Positions 1 through 8,111 of a DNA stretch of 8,929 nt are shown here, one piece after another; positions within the stretch are counted from its first letter, which is position 1; every line of letters starts with the position of its first letter. Under the pieces are notes generated by a model that worked only from the letters and a program-made list of their open reading frames with translations, was not told the origin of the DNA and ran no database searches. The DNA lies in contig JAICTU010000383.1 of NCBI GenBank assembly GCA_025936205.1, positions 1-8,929 on the forward strand, given 5' to 3'. A program made the translations under genes and the position numbers. The stretch is from Polyangiaceae bacterium. GTDB lineage: Bacteria; Myxococcota; Polyangia; Polyangiales; Polyangiaceae.

Positions 1-60
1 CTGGCGGCGGGGCAACTGGCGGCGGGGCAACTGGCGGCGGCGCAACAGGCGGCGGCGCAA
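1..60. repeat. 15-bp GC-rich tandem repeat, four copies
   Basis: Four head-to-tail 15-bp units of the form CTGGCGGCGGGGCAA fill positions 1-15, 16-30, 31-45 and 46-60, with two substitutions appearing in the later units. A decayed fifth unit follows at 61-75. Because the unit is a multiple of three it keeps frame. On the minus strand it reads Pro-Pro-Val-Ala-Pro repeats, and on the plus strand Gly-Gly-Gly-Ala-Thr repeats. Both are common low-complexity linkers in GC-rich myxobacterial proteins. The array runs off the left edge, so its full length is unknown. Confidence 0.9.
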
Positions 61-94
61 CAGGCGGGAGATCGGGCGGCGAGAGGACGTCCAT
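1..94 (-). CDS. possible partial minus-strand CDS, Pro/Ala/Val-rich N-terminus
   Basis: A minus-strand frame opens with ATG at 94-92 and reads MDVLSPPDLPPVAPPPVAPP and onward into Pro-Val-Ala-Pro repeats until the left edge. Codons in this stretch are mostly C- or G-ending, like the real genes here. The competing plus-strand frame (Gly-Gly-Gly-Ala-Thr, then an unconvincing tail ending at TGA 276-278) looks less like protein after the repeat. No Shine-Dalgarno sequence precedes the minus-strand ATG, and the frame stays open further upstream, so the start is uncertain. If real, the gene is divergent from gene 1. The function cannot be told, and the stretch may instead be the tail of a plus-strand gene. 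Confidence 0.25.
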   Translation of the reverse strand, partial: MDVLSPPDLPPVAPPPVAPPPVAPPPVAPPP

Positions 95-285
95 GAGGCG
101 CGCAATCTGCCATTGTTCCAAACGGGGCGGAAAGACCCGCGCTCGCGCCGGGCCGCGCCCCTGGCCCCTGGGCGCTGTTCCGTGTATGGTTGGAAACGTC
201 GGTCTTTTTGGGTCAGCTCCTCCAGGTGGGCCGTTACGAGCGGGAGTGGAATGCTCCAGCGACCCTCCGCGGCGATGAGCTTCCA

Positions 286-317
286 GCTGCGGGGACACCG
301 CAGCCCGTGCTTTTTTT
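286..317 (+). terminator. terminator- or attenuator-like hairpin plus T7 tract
   Basis: GCTGCGG (286-292) pairs perfectly with CCGCAGC (298-304) around a 5-nt loop, and a run of seven T follows at 311-317. The six bases between stem and T run are more than a classical intrinsic terminator allows, so activity is uncertain. It lies 8 nt after the stop of an open plus-strand frame (TGA 276-278) and 59 nt before the gene 1 start. It could end upstream transcription or act inside a long gene 1 leader. Further GC inverted repeats (303-307 with 319-323, and 318-322 with 335-339) overlap it and could compete for pairing. Confidence 0.45.
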
Positions 318-360
318 GCGGGCGCACAACGCAACCCGCTGAATGCTCCTTCCGATGCTT

Positions 361-372
361 GTTCCGTGGAAC
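361..372. promoter_or_regulatory. 12-bp palindrome just before the gene 1 start
   Basis: GTTCC GT GGAAC is a perfect 5+5 inverted repeat with a 2-bp centre, ending 3 nt before the preferred ATG at 376. A 2-nt loop is too tight for an RNA hairpin, so if functional it would be a DNA operator. It also contains the GGA (368-370) that is the only weak Shine-Dalgarno candidate for gene 1. A palindrome this short could arise by chance. Confidence 0.25.
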
Positions 373-375
373 GTC

Positions 376-2688
376 ATGCAACAACCTGCTTTTTCTTCTA
401 GAGCTGCTGTCGCCGCGCTGTTTCTGGCCTCGGGGTGCGCGATCGCTTGTAGCCCGGGCTCCTCGGCCGACAATGCCGTCAGCGTCATTCAGGGGGAGAC
501 CGGGCGCGGCAACGCGGGCGCCGCGGGCTCCGGAGAAGCCCCGACGGTGGACGACAATGAGCTCGGAGACGACTCGCTGTACACGGCGCCGCCGCCGCCC
601 CAATGTGCCGACTTCAATCTGGATGCGGATGAAGCGTGCGATGACGGCAATCGCGACGACGGCGACGGCTGTTCCGGCAATTGCCTCGTGGTCGAGCCGG
701 GCTACGTTTGCGAGCCGGGCAAAGCTTGCGTGCAGGTCGAGCTCTGCGGCGACGCGAAGCTGGAGCTGAACGAGACCTGCGATGACGGGAACACGCAGGG
801 CGAAGACGGGTGCTCCGCCAATTGCCGCGTGGAGAACGGCTACGCCTGTCCCGCGCTCGGAAAGCCGTGCGTGTCCACCGCGGTCTGCGGCGATGGCTTC
901 ATCGCGCTGGGCGAAGAGTGCGATGACAACAACGTGGCCCCGGGCGACGGTTGCTCCGACCAGTGCCAGATCGAGAGCGGCTGGGTCTGTCCCATCCCGG
1001 GAGCGAAGTGCCAACCGGAGTGCGGCGATGGGCTGATCGTGGGTTCCGAGACCTGTGATGACGGCAACGCCGACGCGAATGACGGTTGCGGCCCCACCTG
1101 CCGTCTGGAGCCGGGCTTCGCCTGCGATGCGCCCGGCGCAGCCTGCCGCCGCACGACCTGTGAAGACGGCGTGAAAGAGGGCAGCGAGCAGTGTGACGAC
1201 GGCAACGACGTGCCGTACGACGGCTGCACCGCGAATTGCACCAACGAGCCCCGTTGCGGGACCGCCGCCGACGCCAGCGGTCAGTACACCTGCACGGCCG
1301 TGTGCGGTGACGGCATGAAGTTCGTGGACGAGGAGTGCGACGACGGCAACACCTTGCCGGACGACGGCTGCAGCCCGACCTGCCAGCGCGAAGACGGTTA
1401 TCAGTGCGTGAACAACGCGGCCGATCTAGGTGACGTGCTGGAGTTGCCGATCATCTATCGCGACTTCACGGCCGCGCATCCGCAGTTCGAGATCGATCCC
1501 AGGACCAGCCCGCGTCTGCCCGGGATGGTCCAGAGTGAGCTGGCGTGCCGGAACGTGGGTGCCGGCGCGCTCGCGCACGCCGAGTGCAAGCCGGCGTTCA
1601 ATCCAAACTTTGGCCTCGTGGCACCGGCGGCGGGTGTGCCGGCGCGCGCCTGGACGCTGGACGGCAGCAAGCCCGCAGCGGACAGCCAGGCGCCGCAGCT
1701 GAGCGCTGCGCAGATCGCGACGGCGTTCAATCAGTGGTTCACGGATTCGAATCAGAGCACGCGCGTGATCAGTACGCTGCCGCTGGCGCTGCTGGACGAT
1801 GGTTCCTTCCAGTTCTCCGCCACGGGCGATAGCCAATTCTTCCCACTCGATGCTCTGCTGCCGGGCGTCACGGATGGGGCGGCGCTCGACGGCACGCCCC
1901 ATAACTTCCACTTCACGAGTGAAGTGCGCCAGTGGTTCGAAGCCCCCGCCCGCGAAGCGGTCCTGAACTTCACCGGTGACGACGACGTGTGGGTGTTCGT
2001 CAACGGACAGCTGACGGTGGATCTCGGCGGCATCCATAGCGAGATCACGGGCAGCATCGCTCTGACTCCCGATGGTACCGGCTCCACGCTGACCGTGCAG
2101 GACGTCTTCCAGGGAGCGACCACCACCAGCACCATCGACGTCCCGATCAGCGCGACCAGCGTGAACGAGATCGTCGTGTTCCAGGCGGAGCGTCACGTCA
2201 CCGAGAGCAACTACACGCTCACCCTGCGCGGCTTCAACGCACCGGTGACCACTTGCCAGAGCGTGTGCGGCGACAGCGTGGTGACCTCCGATGAGACGTG
2301 TGACGACGGTCCGCTTAACGGCACCGGCTACGACCAGTGCTCGGCGAATTGCACCCCGGGCCCGCGCTGCGGCGACGGCGTCGTCAACGGCCCCGAGCAG
2401 TGCGACAACGGCTTCAATCAGGACGCCTACGAGACGGACCCCAGCTCTTGTGCTCCCGGCTGCGTGCGGGCGCCGCACTGCGGTGACGGCGTGGTCGATG
2501 CCGTGTTCCGCGAGCAGTGCGATGACGGGGTGAACGACGGGGCCTACGGCGGCTGCACGGCAGAGTGCTTGTTTGGCCCGCGCTGCGGAGACGGCGAGGT
2601 GAGCGGCAACGAGACGTGTGATGATGGCAACCGCCGCAATGGCGACGGCTGCAACATCAACTGTCAGCGCGAACGCAATCCGATCTAA
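376..2688 (+). CDS. fibro-slime domain lipoprotein with DUF4215-type Cys repeats
   Basis: This is an exported protein of 770 residues, probably surface-anchored; its exact role is unknown. Residues 1-20 form a signal peptide (Arg9, then a hydrophobic run AAVAALFLASG) ending in a lipobox-like ASG-Cys21. Residue +2 is Ala. Six disulfide repeats of the CxDG...CDDGN...DGC...C type (DUF4215 / myxobacterial Cys-rich repeat) cover about residues 77-347. A fibro-slime domain (PA14-like, TIGR02148 type) spans about 354-622. Its hallmark is FTGDDDVWVFVNGQLTVDLGG with a following His. Four shorter repeats fill 631-770, and the protein ends without a sorting tail. The Asp/Asn-rich repeats may bind calcium, which is inference. 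I chose ATG 376 because it gives a clean signal peptide and has GGA five bases upstream; ATG 343 or 355 in frame would add 11 or 7 residues. Family assignment is firm; function in adhesion or matrix is inferred. Confidence 0.9.
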   Translation: MQQPAFSSRAAVAALFLASGCAIACSPGSSADNAVSVIQGETGRGNAGAAGSGEAPTVDDNELGDDSLYTAPPPPQCADFNLDADEACDDGNRDDGDGCSGNCLVVEPGYVCEPGKACVQVELCGDAKLELNETCDDGNTQGEDGCSANCRVENGYACPALGKPCVSTAVCGDGFIALGEECDDNNVAPGDGCSDQCQIESGWVCPIPGAKCQPECGDGLIVGSETCDDGNADANDGCGPTCRLEPGFACDAPGAACRRTTCEDGVKEGSEQCDDGNDVPYDGCTANCTNEPRCGTAADASGQYTCTAVCGDGMKFVDEECDDGNTLPDDGCSPTCQREDGYQCVNNAADLGDVLELPIIYRDFTAAHPQFEIDPRTSPRLPGMVQSELACRNVGAGALAHAECKPAFNPNFGLVAPAAGVPARAWTLDGSKPAADSQAPQLSAAQIATAFNQWFTDSNQSTRVISTLPLALLDDGSFQFSATGDSQFFPLDALLPGVTDGAALDGTPHNFHFTSEVRQWFEAPAREAVLNFTGDDDVWVFVNGQLTVDLGGIHSEITGSIALTPDGTGSTLTVQDVFQGATTTSTIDVPISATSVNEIVVFQAERHVTESNYTLTLRGFNAPVTTCQSVCGDSVVTSDETCDDGPLNGTGYDQCSANCTPGPRCGDGVVNGPEQCDNGFNQDAYETDPSSCAPGCVRAPHCGDGVVDAVFREQCDDGVNDGAYGGCTAECLFGPRCGDGEVSGNETCDDGNRRNGDGCNINCQRERNPI

Positions 2689-2740
2689 TGTAGCTGTCTC
2701 GCAACCGAGCTGACCCGATCTGAGCGATCGCGCGTTCGTT

Positions 2741-2783
2741 CACAGGGGGTGCAATGTTTCTCCCCCGTGACTCCGGGGGTCAC
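2741..2783 (+). terminator. two overlapping hairpins after gene 1
   Basis: CAC-A-GGGGG (2741-2749) can pair with CCCCCGTG (2762-2769), giving an 8-bp stem with one bulged A and a 12-nt loop. GTGAC (2767-2771) can instead pair with GTCAC (2779-2783) around a 7-nt loop. The two stems share 2767-2769, so they exclude each other. They lie 52-95 nt after the gene 1 stop. No T tract follows, so this would be a weak or Rho-assisted terminator, an mRNA 3'-end stabiliser, or a leader element of gene 2. Confidence 0.3.
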
Positions 2784-2855
2784 AATGCATCGTCGTGGGC
2801 ACTGAAAAGTGACGCCAGGGCTGGGGTTTGTTCTGGCTGACCCGGGGGCCTCGCG

Positions 2856-2861
2856 TACCAT
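2856..2861 (+). promoter_or_regulatory. putative -10 box of gene 2 (TACCAT)
   Basis: TACCAT fits the TANNNT -10 pattern and ends 7 nt before ATG 2869, which would place the transcription start at or next to the start codon. No good -35 is seen; CTGGCT at 2833-2838 matches TTGACA at three of six positions with a 17-bp spacer. The box overlaps another in-frame ATG at 2860, so accepting it implies the later start. Confidence 0.35.
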
Positions 2862-2868
2862 GAGCTGG

Positions 2869-4080
2869 ATGGCGAATTGCATGGGCCTCGCGAGCAGCAC
2901 GACGCAAAGAACGGGCTGGTGGCATGGACGCGAGCTCGGTGCGCTGATCTGGCTCAGCGCTGCAGCGGCCGCGTTGGCTGCTTGCGGCAAGGATTCGGCG
3001 CATTCACCGCCTGCCGAGCCGAGCACCACTGGCAGCGAGACGGGCGATGGCAGCAGCGAAAGTTCTGACGCCGGCGTGGGCTCGACGGCTTCGCCCTCCC
3101 ACCCCGAGGGTGACCCGCTGATCCGCGGTATCACTCCGCTGGGGCAGCCCTCGGCGAACGCCAGCTGCACGCCGGGGGAGACGACGCCGTGTCGGGTCGA
3201 TCAGCTGTGCGATGGCGTCGCCACTTGCCGGCCCGATGGGGTCGGGTTCGGCTCCTGCGCGTGCCCTTCGACGCCGGCCACCGGTGGCGGCATCGTGGGT
3301 GCCAGCTGCAAGAGCAATGCAGATTGTGCCGGCGGCGGCACCTGCTTCACGGCGGAGCGCAACGACTACCTGGGGGCGGGCGGACCTGCCGGCGGCTACT
3401 GCACCTTCCCCTGTGCCGACACGAACGAGTGCACGCAGCACGATCCCGAGTCGAGGTGCGTGCCGATGGGAGCCGACGGCGCCACGTACTGCATCCGCAC
3501 CTGCCTCTCGAAGCAGGCCGAGGCCGGAGAGGCCAAGTGCCTGAACCGTTCGAATCTGGTGTGCGTATCGGAGGCGGCGGATGGCGTGGTGGCGCGCGCC
3601 GTCGAGCGCCAACCCGGCTACTGCGCCCCGCGTTGCAGCGATGACAGCGAGTGTCCGAGCGGGCGTGCCTGCCATCGCCAGGCGGGGATCTGCACCGATG
3701 GGCGTGCCCCGGGTGCGCCCGTGGGCTCGAGCTGCACGCTCGATTCCGACTGCGACGGCAGGTCGTGTGAAAGCCGTGTGCAGATCGCCACCGATGCCGG
3801 CGTCCAGCGGGTCGGTACCTGCTCGGCGGAGTGCGTGCTCGGAGCTCTCCAGGGCTGCGGCTACGCGCACGATGACCCGGCGCGCGGTGCGGCCTGCATC
3901 ACGGCGCTGGTCTCCTCGGGCCGTTTCTCGGAAGGGCCGGGCGACCTGGGCATCTGCCGCGAGCTCTGTGACGTGGACAGCGACTGCCTGCAATCACCGG
4001 CGTTCATCTGCCGGCAACTCACCGACGCGCTGGTGACGTACACGGGCCGGAAGGGCGCCTGCGTGCGCGCCGCCAACTGA
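2869..4080 (+). CDS. cysteine-rich lipoprotein of unknown function
   Basis: This is a 403-residue exported protein I do not recognise as a named family. The N-terminus carries Arg14 and Arg21, then a hydrophobic run (ALIWLSAAAAALAA) and a clear lipobox LAA-Cys39; residue +2 is Gly, not Asp. About residues 40-75 are a Ser/Gly/Glu/Asp-rich linker typical of surface lipoproteins. From there to the end I count 34 cysteines, an even number, arranged in small modules such as CKSNADC, CSDDSEC and CTLDSDC that recall EB-like or other small disulfide domains. There is no catalytic motif. In-frame ATGs at 2809, 2860 and 2881 are alternatives; 2869 is preferred because a TANNNT box sits 7 nt upstream, and no Shine-Dalgarno sequence is obvious for any. 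Its layout (lipobox, linker, disulfide modules) resembles gene 4, so the two may share a surface role. Confidence 0.85.
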   Translation: MANCMGLASSTTQRTGWWHGRELGALIWLSAAAAALAACGKDSAHSPPAEPSTTGSETGDGSSESSDAGVGSTASPSHPEGDPLIRGITPLGQPSANASCTPGETTPCRVDQLCDGVATCRPDGVGFGSCACPSTPATGGGIVGASCKSNADCAGGGTCFTAERNDYLGAGGPAGGYCTFPCADTNECTQHDPESRCVPMGADGATYCIRTCLSKQAEAGEAKCLNRSNLVCVSEAADGVVARAVERQPGYCAPRCSDDSECPSGRACHRQAGICTDGRAPGAPVGSSCTLDSDCDGRSCESRVQIATDAGVQRVGTCSAECVLGALQGCGYAHDDPARGAACITALVSSGRFSEGPGDLGICRELCDVDSDCLQSPAFICRQLTDALVTYTGRKGACVRAAN

Positions 4081-5556
<1,476 letters not shown>

Positions 5557-5586
5557 ATTTCGGACCTCGCCTGACCGGCTCCTGCT

Positions 5587-5604
5587 GTCGCCGTTTTCGG
5601 CGGC
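5587..5604 (+). other. stem-loop with TTTT loop after argG
   Basis: GTCGCCG (5587-5593) pairs with CGGCGGC (5598-5604), seven pairs including one G-U, around a TTTT loop. It sits 40 nt past the argG stop with no T tract after it. It may protect or end the argG transcript. Confidence 0.4.
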
Positions 5605-5611
5605 GCGCGGA

Positions 5612-5638
5612 ACGCCAGACGGGCGTACTGCGATTTTT
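5612..5638 (+). terminator. weak terminator-like hairpin plus T5
   Basis: ACGCC (5612-5616) pairs with GGCGT (5622-5626) around a 5-nt loop, and TTTTT follows at 5634-5638 after a 7-nt gap. The layout resembles the element at 286-317. The short stem and the gap make termination uncertain, but it lies properly between argG and the gene 4 promoter. Confidence 0.3.
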
Positions 5639-5657
5639 CCGTTCGCTCGTGAGGGCG

Positions 5658-5686
5658 TTGCCACTGCAGGATGGCGGCGGTACTGT
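5658..5686 (+). promoter_or_regulatory. sigma-70-type promoter of gene 4
   Basis: TTGCCA (5658-5663) matches the -35 consensus TTGACA at five of six positions. After exactly 17 bp comes TACTGT (5681-5686), which keeps the key T-A-----T of a -10 box. The -10 ends 6 nt before ATG 5693, so transcription should begin at or very near the start codon and leave almost no leader. This is the best promoter in the window. Confidence 0.6.
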
Positions 5687-5692
5687 CCCCGC

Positions 5693-7993
5693 ATGTGGGC
5701 TGAGCTTCGGCAGCACTTCGCGTGCGCTCGCATCGCGCTCCTGGGTTGTGGGCTCGTCGTTGGGGCCTTGCTGAGCACCTGCTCCGTCGACGAGCGGCAG
5801 GTGGGCGTGGCCCCCGTGAAGCCAGCGCCCGCTGCGCCACAGTGTCTTCCCGCGGGTTGTCCGGAGGACGACGCGTGTCGGACGTATTCGAAGCTCGCCG
5901 CCAGCGCAGGCCCCGACGCGGGGTGCGTCACGCTCGCCGACTGTAACCCCTCGTGGAAGCCGGCAGCGCGCGAGGGCGCCGCCTGTCGGTGCGAGGACAG
6001 CGGCTGTCTGCTGCGCCTGGGAGAGCCCTGTTCAAAGTCCAGCGCATGCGACGGCTCGAGCTGCGTGGCCACCGCGGAAGGCAGCAACATTTGCTGCGCG
6101 GCGCTCTGCTCCGAGAGCGAAGTGTGCACTGCCGATGGCGCGAGCTGCGTTGCCGCCGCGCCCTGCACCGAAGACGAGCGGCGCTGTTCCGGTTCTCTGC
6201 ACCAGCGCTGCGTGGCCGGCGTGTGGCAGACCCTGAGCGACTGCGCCGACCTCGGTTGTAGCACCGAGCTCGACGGCTGCCGGCGCTCGGCGGGGCAAGC
6301 CTGCGAGTCGGACGCGGACTGCGGCCAGGGAACGTGCCTGCAGAGCAGCGATGGGAACCGAGTCTGCTGCACCGGCAGCTGCAATGCCAGCTGCCAGCGC
6401 TGCTCGGCGCAGGGCACGGAGTGCGTGGACATCGCCGACGACGATGCCTGCGGCAGCATCGCTTGTCCCAGCGATCCCTGCCGTCTCTATGATCCGGCGG
6501 CGGTGGTGACCAACCGCTGCAACGCAGGCCAATGCGCGACTCCGGAGCAGGCGTGTACCGTGTTTCAGCGCCAGCGCGCGGGCCTGGAGTGTAGCCCGAC
6601 CGCCTTGTGCGACGAGCAGGGCAACTGCGCTCGCCCCAAGAGCGAGCTGCTCGCGGCGTGCAGCTCGAACGAGCAGTGTGCCACCGGGGCCTGCGTGGCT
6701 GCCGCTGGCGGCATGAGCGTCTGTTGCTCCCGCATGTGCGCAGCCAGTGAGCTGTGCGGTCCCACCGGCGCGTGCGTGCCCGCGCCCACGTGCAGCCCAG
6801 GATCAGTGCAGTGCTCGGGCCCGAACTTTCAGCGCTGCGTCGCCGGTCAGTGGACGACCGAGCTCGCCTGCGGGGCTCTGGGCTGCAGTCTGCCGCGGCA
6901 GGGCTGCTTCGCGAGCGCGGGGCAAGCCTGTGCCGCGGACGCGGACTGCGGCGAGGGCACCTGTCAGGGGACAGCGGGCGGTGGACGTATCTGCTGCACG
7001 GCAGCCTGCACCGGGCCCTGTCGCCTGTGTGGCGCCTCCGGCACGGCCTGCACCAACCTGCCGGACGACGACGCGTGCGGCATCATCGCCTGCCCCATGG
7101 ACACGACCTGCCGTGATTTCCCGCCCAGCCTGAGCTCGCAGCGCTGTATCGCGGGAAGCTGCGGCGGCCAGCAGCTCTGCCAGGGCAACGCGCGCGGCGC
7201 CGGGCAAGCCTGCAGCGCCACCAACTTGTGCGACAACGCCGGCAACTGCTCGCTGCCCAAGAAGGGCAACGGGCAAGCTTGCGTCGCCGGCTCCGAGTGC
7301 AGCAGCAACAACTGTGTCGACGGCGTCTGCTGCAATGGCGCGTGCGCGGGGCAGTGCCAGACCTGTGCGGTCACCGGCATCTGCCGCAATGCAGACACGG
7401 ACCCGACGTGCGGCACCGTCTCCTGCAGCGGCTTCGACGCCGATTGCGTGAGCAGTCGCACGGATAGCAGCAATGCCTGTGTCGGCGGTCGCTGCCGGGC
7501 CGCCTCGGACTGCGGCTTTGCTTCGAGCACCGCTCGCTGTGGCAACGGCGGCCTCTGCGACGGGCAGGGCAGGTGCCAGGGGCCCAGTGTGCGCTGCGGC
7601 AACGCCACGTGCAGCGGCAACGACGTGTGCTGCGCCATGTTTGACATCAACACGAATGCACTCACTCAGGCCTGCGGCGCCGGCAGCAACTGCCCCACGC
7701 CTGCGGGCTTCGTGGGGCCCACCGTGCAGATCTCGTGCGACCAGAATGCCGACTGCACGGGCAGCGACGTCTGCTGCATCGTGACGACCAACGTGAACTC
7801 GGGTGAGATCAGCTGCCGCCAGACCTGCACGGCCGAAGCGGTTGGAGCCGAGCTCGGTGCTCCGCCCGAGATGCTCGTGGTCGGCCAGGTCTGTGGCTCG
7901 CCGGCGGGGCAGATCTTCTTGCAGTGCCCGCCCGGGAGCGCTTGCGTTGCCGCCGCCTCCACGTTGCCGTCGGCGTACATGATGTGCCGCTGA
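5693..7993 (+). CDS. very Cys-rich lipoprotein with 2.5 tandem 206-209-residue units
   Basis: This is a 766-residue exported protein of unknown function. Residues 1-29 form a signal peptide (Arg6, Arg13, hydrophobic [16 protein letters not shown]) leading to Cys30. Its lipobox LST-Cys is slightly atypical because Thr is at -1; residue +2 is Ser. I count about 109 cysteines (14% of residues). Unit A spans residues 110-318 and unit B 319-524; each contains 32 cysteines in the same order. Unit C (525-631) is shorter, with 18 cysteines. A C-terminal part (632-766) carries a small duplicated CSGNDVCC / CTGSDVCC motif. No enzyme motif is visible. The frame is open back to ATG 5480 inside argG, but ATG 5693 is chosen because a promoter lies directly before it, a signal peptide starts there, and the upstream reading is not protein-like. 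The cysteines imply export to an oxidising compartment; a structural, binding or matrix role is inference. Confidence 0.88.
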   Translation: MWAELRQHFACARIALLGCGLVVGALLSTCSVDERQVGVAPVKPAPAAPQCLPAGCPEDDACRTYSKLAASAGPDAGCVTLADCNPSWKPAAREGAACRCEDSGCLLRLGEPCSKSSACDGSSCVATAEGSNICCAALCSESEVCTADGASCVAAAPCTEDERRCSGSLHQRCVAGVWQTLSDCADLGCSTELDGCRRSAGQACESDADCGQGTCLQSSDGNRVCCTGSCNASCQRCSAQGTECVDIADDDACGSIACPSDPCRLYDPAAVVTNRCNAGQCATPEQACTVFQRQRAGLECSPTALCDEQGNCARPKSELLAACSSNEQCATGACVAAAGGMSVCCSRMCAASELCGPTGACVPAPTCSPGSVQCSGPNFQRCVAGQWTTELACGALGCSLPRQGCFASAGQACAADADCGEGTCQGTAGGGRICCTAACTGPCRLCGASGTACTNLPDDDACGIIACPMDTTCRDFPPSLSSQRCIAGSCGGQQLCQGNARGAGQACSATNLCDNAGNCSLPKKGNGQACVAGSECSSNNCVDGVCCNGACAGQCQTCAVTGICRNADTDPTCGTVSCSGFDADCVSSRTDSSNACVGGRCRAASDCGFASSTARCGNGGLCDGQGRCQGPSVRCGNATCSGNDVCCAMFDINTNALTQACGAGSNCPTPAGFVGPTVQISCDQNADCTGSDVCCIVTTNVNSGEISCRQTCTAEAVGAELGAPPEMLVVGQVCGSPAGQIFLQCPPGSACVAAASTLPSAYMMCR
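6020..6646 (+). repeat. internal unit A of gene 4
   Basis: This segment encodes residues 110-318. Landmarks are [51 protein letters not shown] and CDEQGNC. It holds 32 cysteines and is directly followed by unit B. Confidence 0.85.
6647..7264 (+). repeat. internal unit B of gene 4
   Basis: This segment encodes residues 319-524. Its landmarks mirror unit A in order: [48 protein letters not shown] and CDNAGNC. It also has 32 cysteines. Similarity persists at DNA level in blocks such as the codons for DDDACG.IACP, consistent with duplication inside the gene. Confidence 0.85.
7265..7585 (+). repeat. shortened unit C of gene 4
   Basis: This segment encodes residues 525-631. It keeps [14 protein letters not shown], the CQTC...ICRNAD part, a degenerate [13 protein letters not shown] (equivalent to [12 protein letters not shown]) and CDGQGRC. 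It lacks the QRCVAGxW segment, so it looks like a third copy with an internal loss of about 100 residues. Confidence 0.7.
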
Positions 7994-8051
7994 CGGGGCC
8001 TTTTTCCGCAGAGTCCGCGCTCCGAGACTGTTTCAAATCGGCACGCTACCA

Positions 8052-8071
8052 GTGTGCGGTGCTATGCACAC
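8052..8071. promoter_or_regulatory. inverted repeat upstream of the regulator
   Basis: GTGTGC (8052-8057) and GCACAC (8066-8071) form a perfect 6+6 inverted repeat with an 8-nt centre, 40 nt before the preferred GTG start. It could be an operator or a leader hairpin. It overlaps the alternative in-frame ATG at 8064. A second 5+5 repeat, GCACT (8098-8102) with AGTGC (8111-8115), brackets the -10-like box and the start codon. Confidence 0.35.
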
Positions 8072-8101
8072 CTTGCGCGGTGCCGGCTCGCGAGTTAGCA
8101 C

Positions 8102-8107
8102 TATTTT
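8102..8107 (+). promoter_or_regulatory. putative -10 box of the regulator gene (TATTTT)
   Basis: TATTTT fits TANNNT and ends 4 nt before GTG 8112, in the most AT-rich stretch of this gap. No recognisable -35 lies 16-18 bp upstream. No sigma-54 -24/-12 element (GG-N10-GC context) was recognised here. Confidence 0.35.
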
Positions 8108-8111
8108 CACA

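Noticed and set aside
93..278. plus-strand open frame ending at 278 as the 3' end of an upstream gene
   Set aside because: The Gly-rich repeat part is plausible, and a hairpin follows the stop, but the last 60 residues have mixed codon choice and no protein character. I kept it only as an alternative to the minus-strand reading.
113..769. long plus-strand frame overlapping the gene 1 start
   Set aside because: Beyond 376 it is a frame-shifted reading of gene 1, rich in Arg/Thr/Ser with no motif, and before that it has no convincing start or ribosome site.
1426..2478. 350-residue minus-strand open frame opposite gene 1
   Set aside because: It lies opposite a stretch with unmistakable fibro-slime and cysteine-repeat motifs; the antisense translation is Arg/Ala/His-rich with no domain and is an effect of high GC content.
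3004..3993. 329-residue minus-strand open frame opposite gene 2
   Set aside because: Same shadow effect; the plus frame has a lipobox and regular cysteine modules.
7986..8005. terminator after gene 4 (CCG-CTGA-CGG followed by TTTTT at 8001-8005)
   Set aside because: The T run is real, but the stem has only three pairs overlapping the stop codon, too weak to call.
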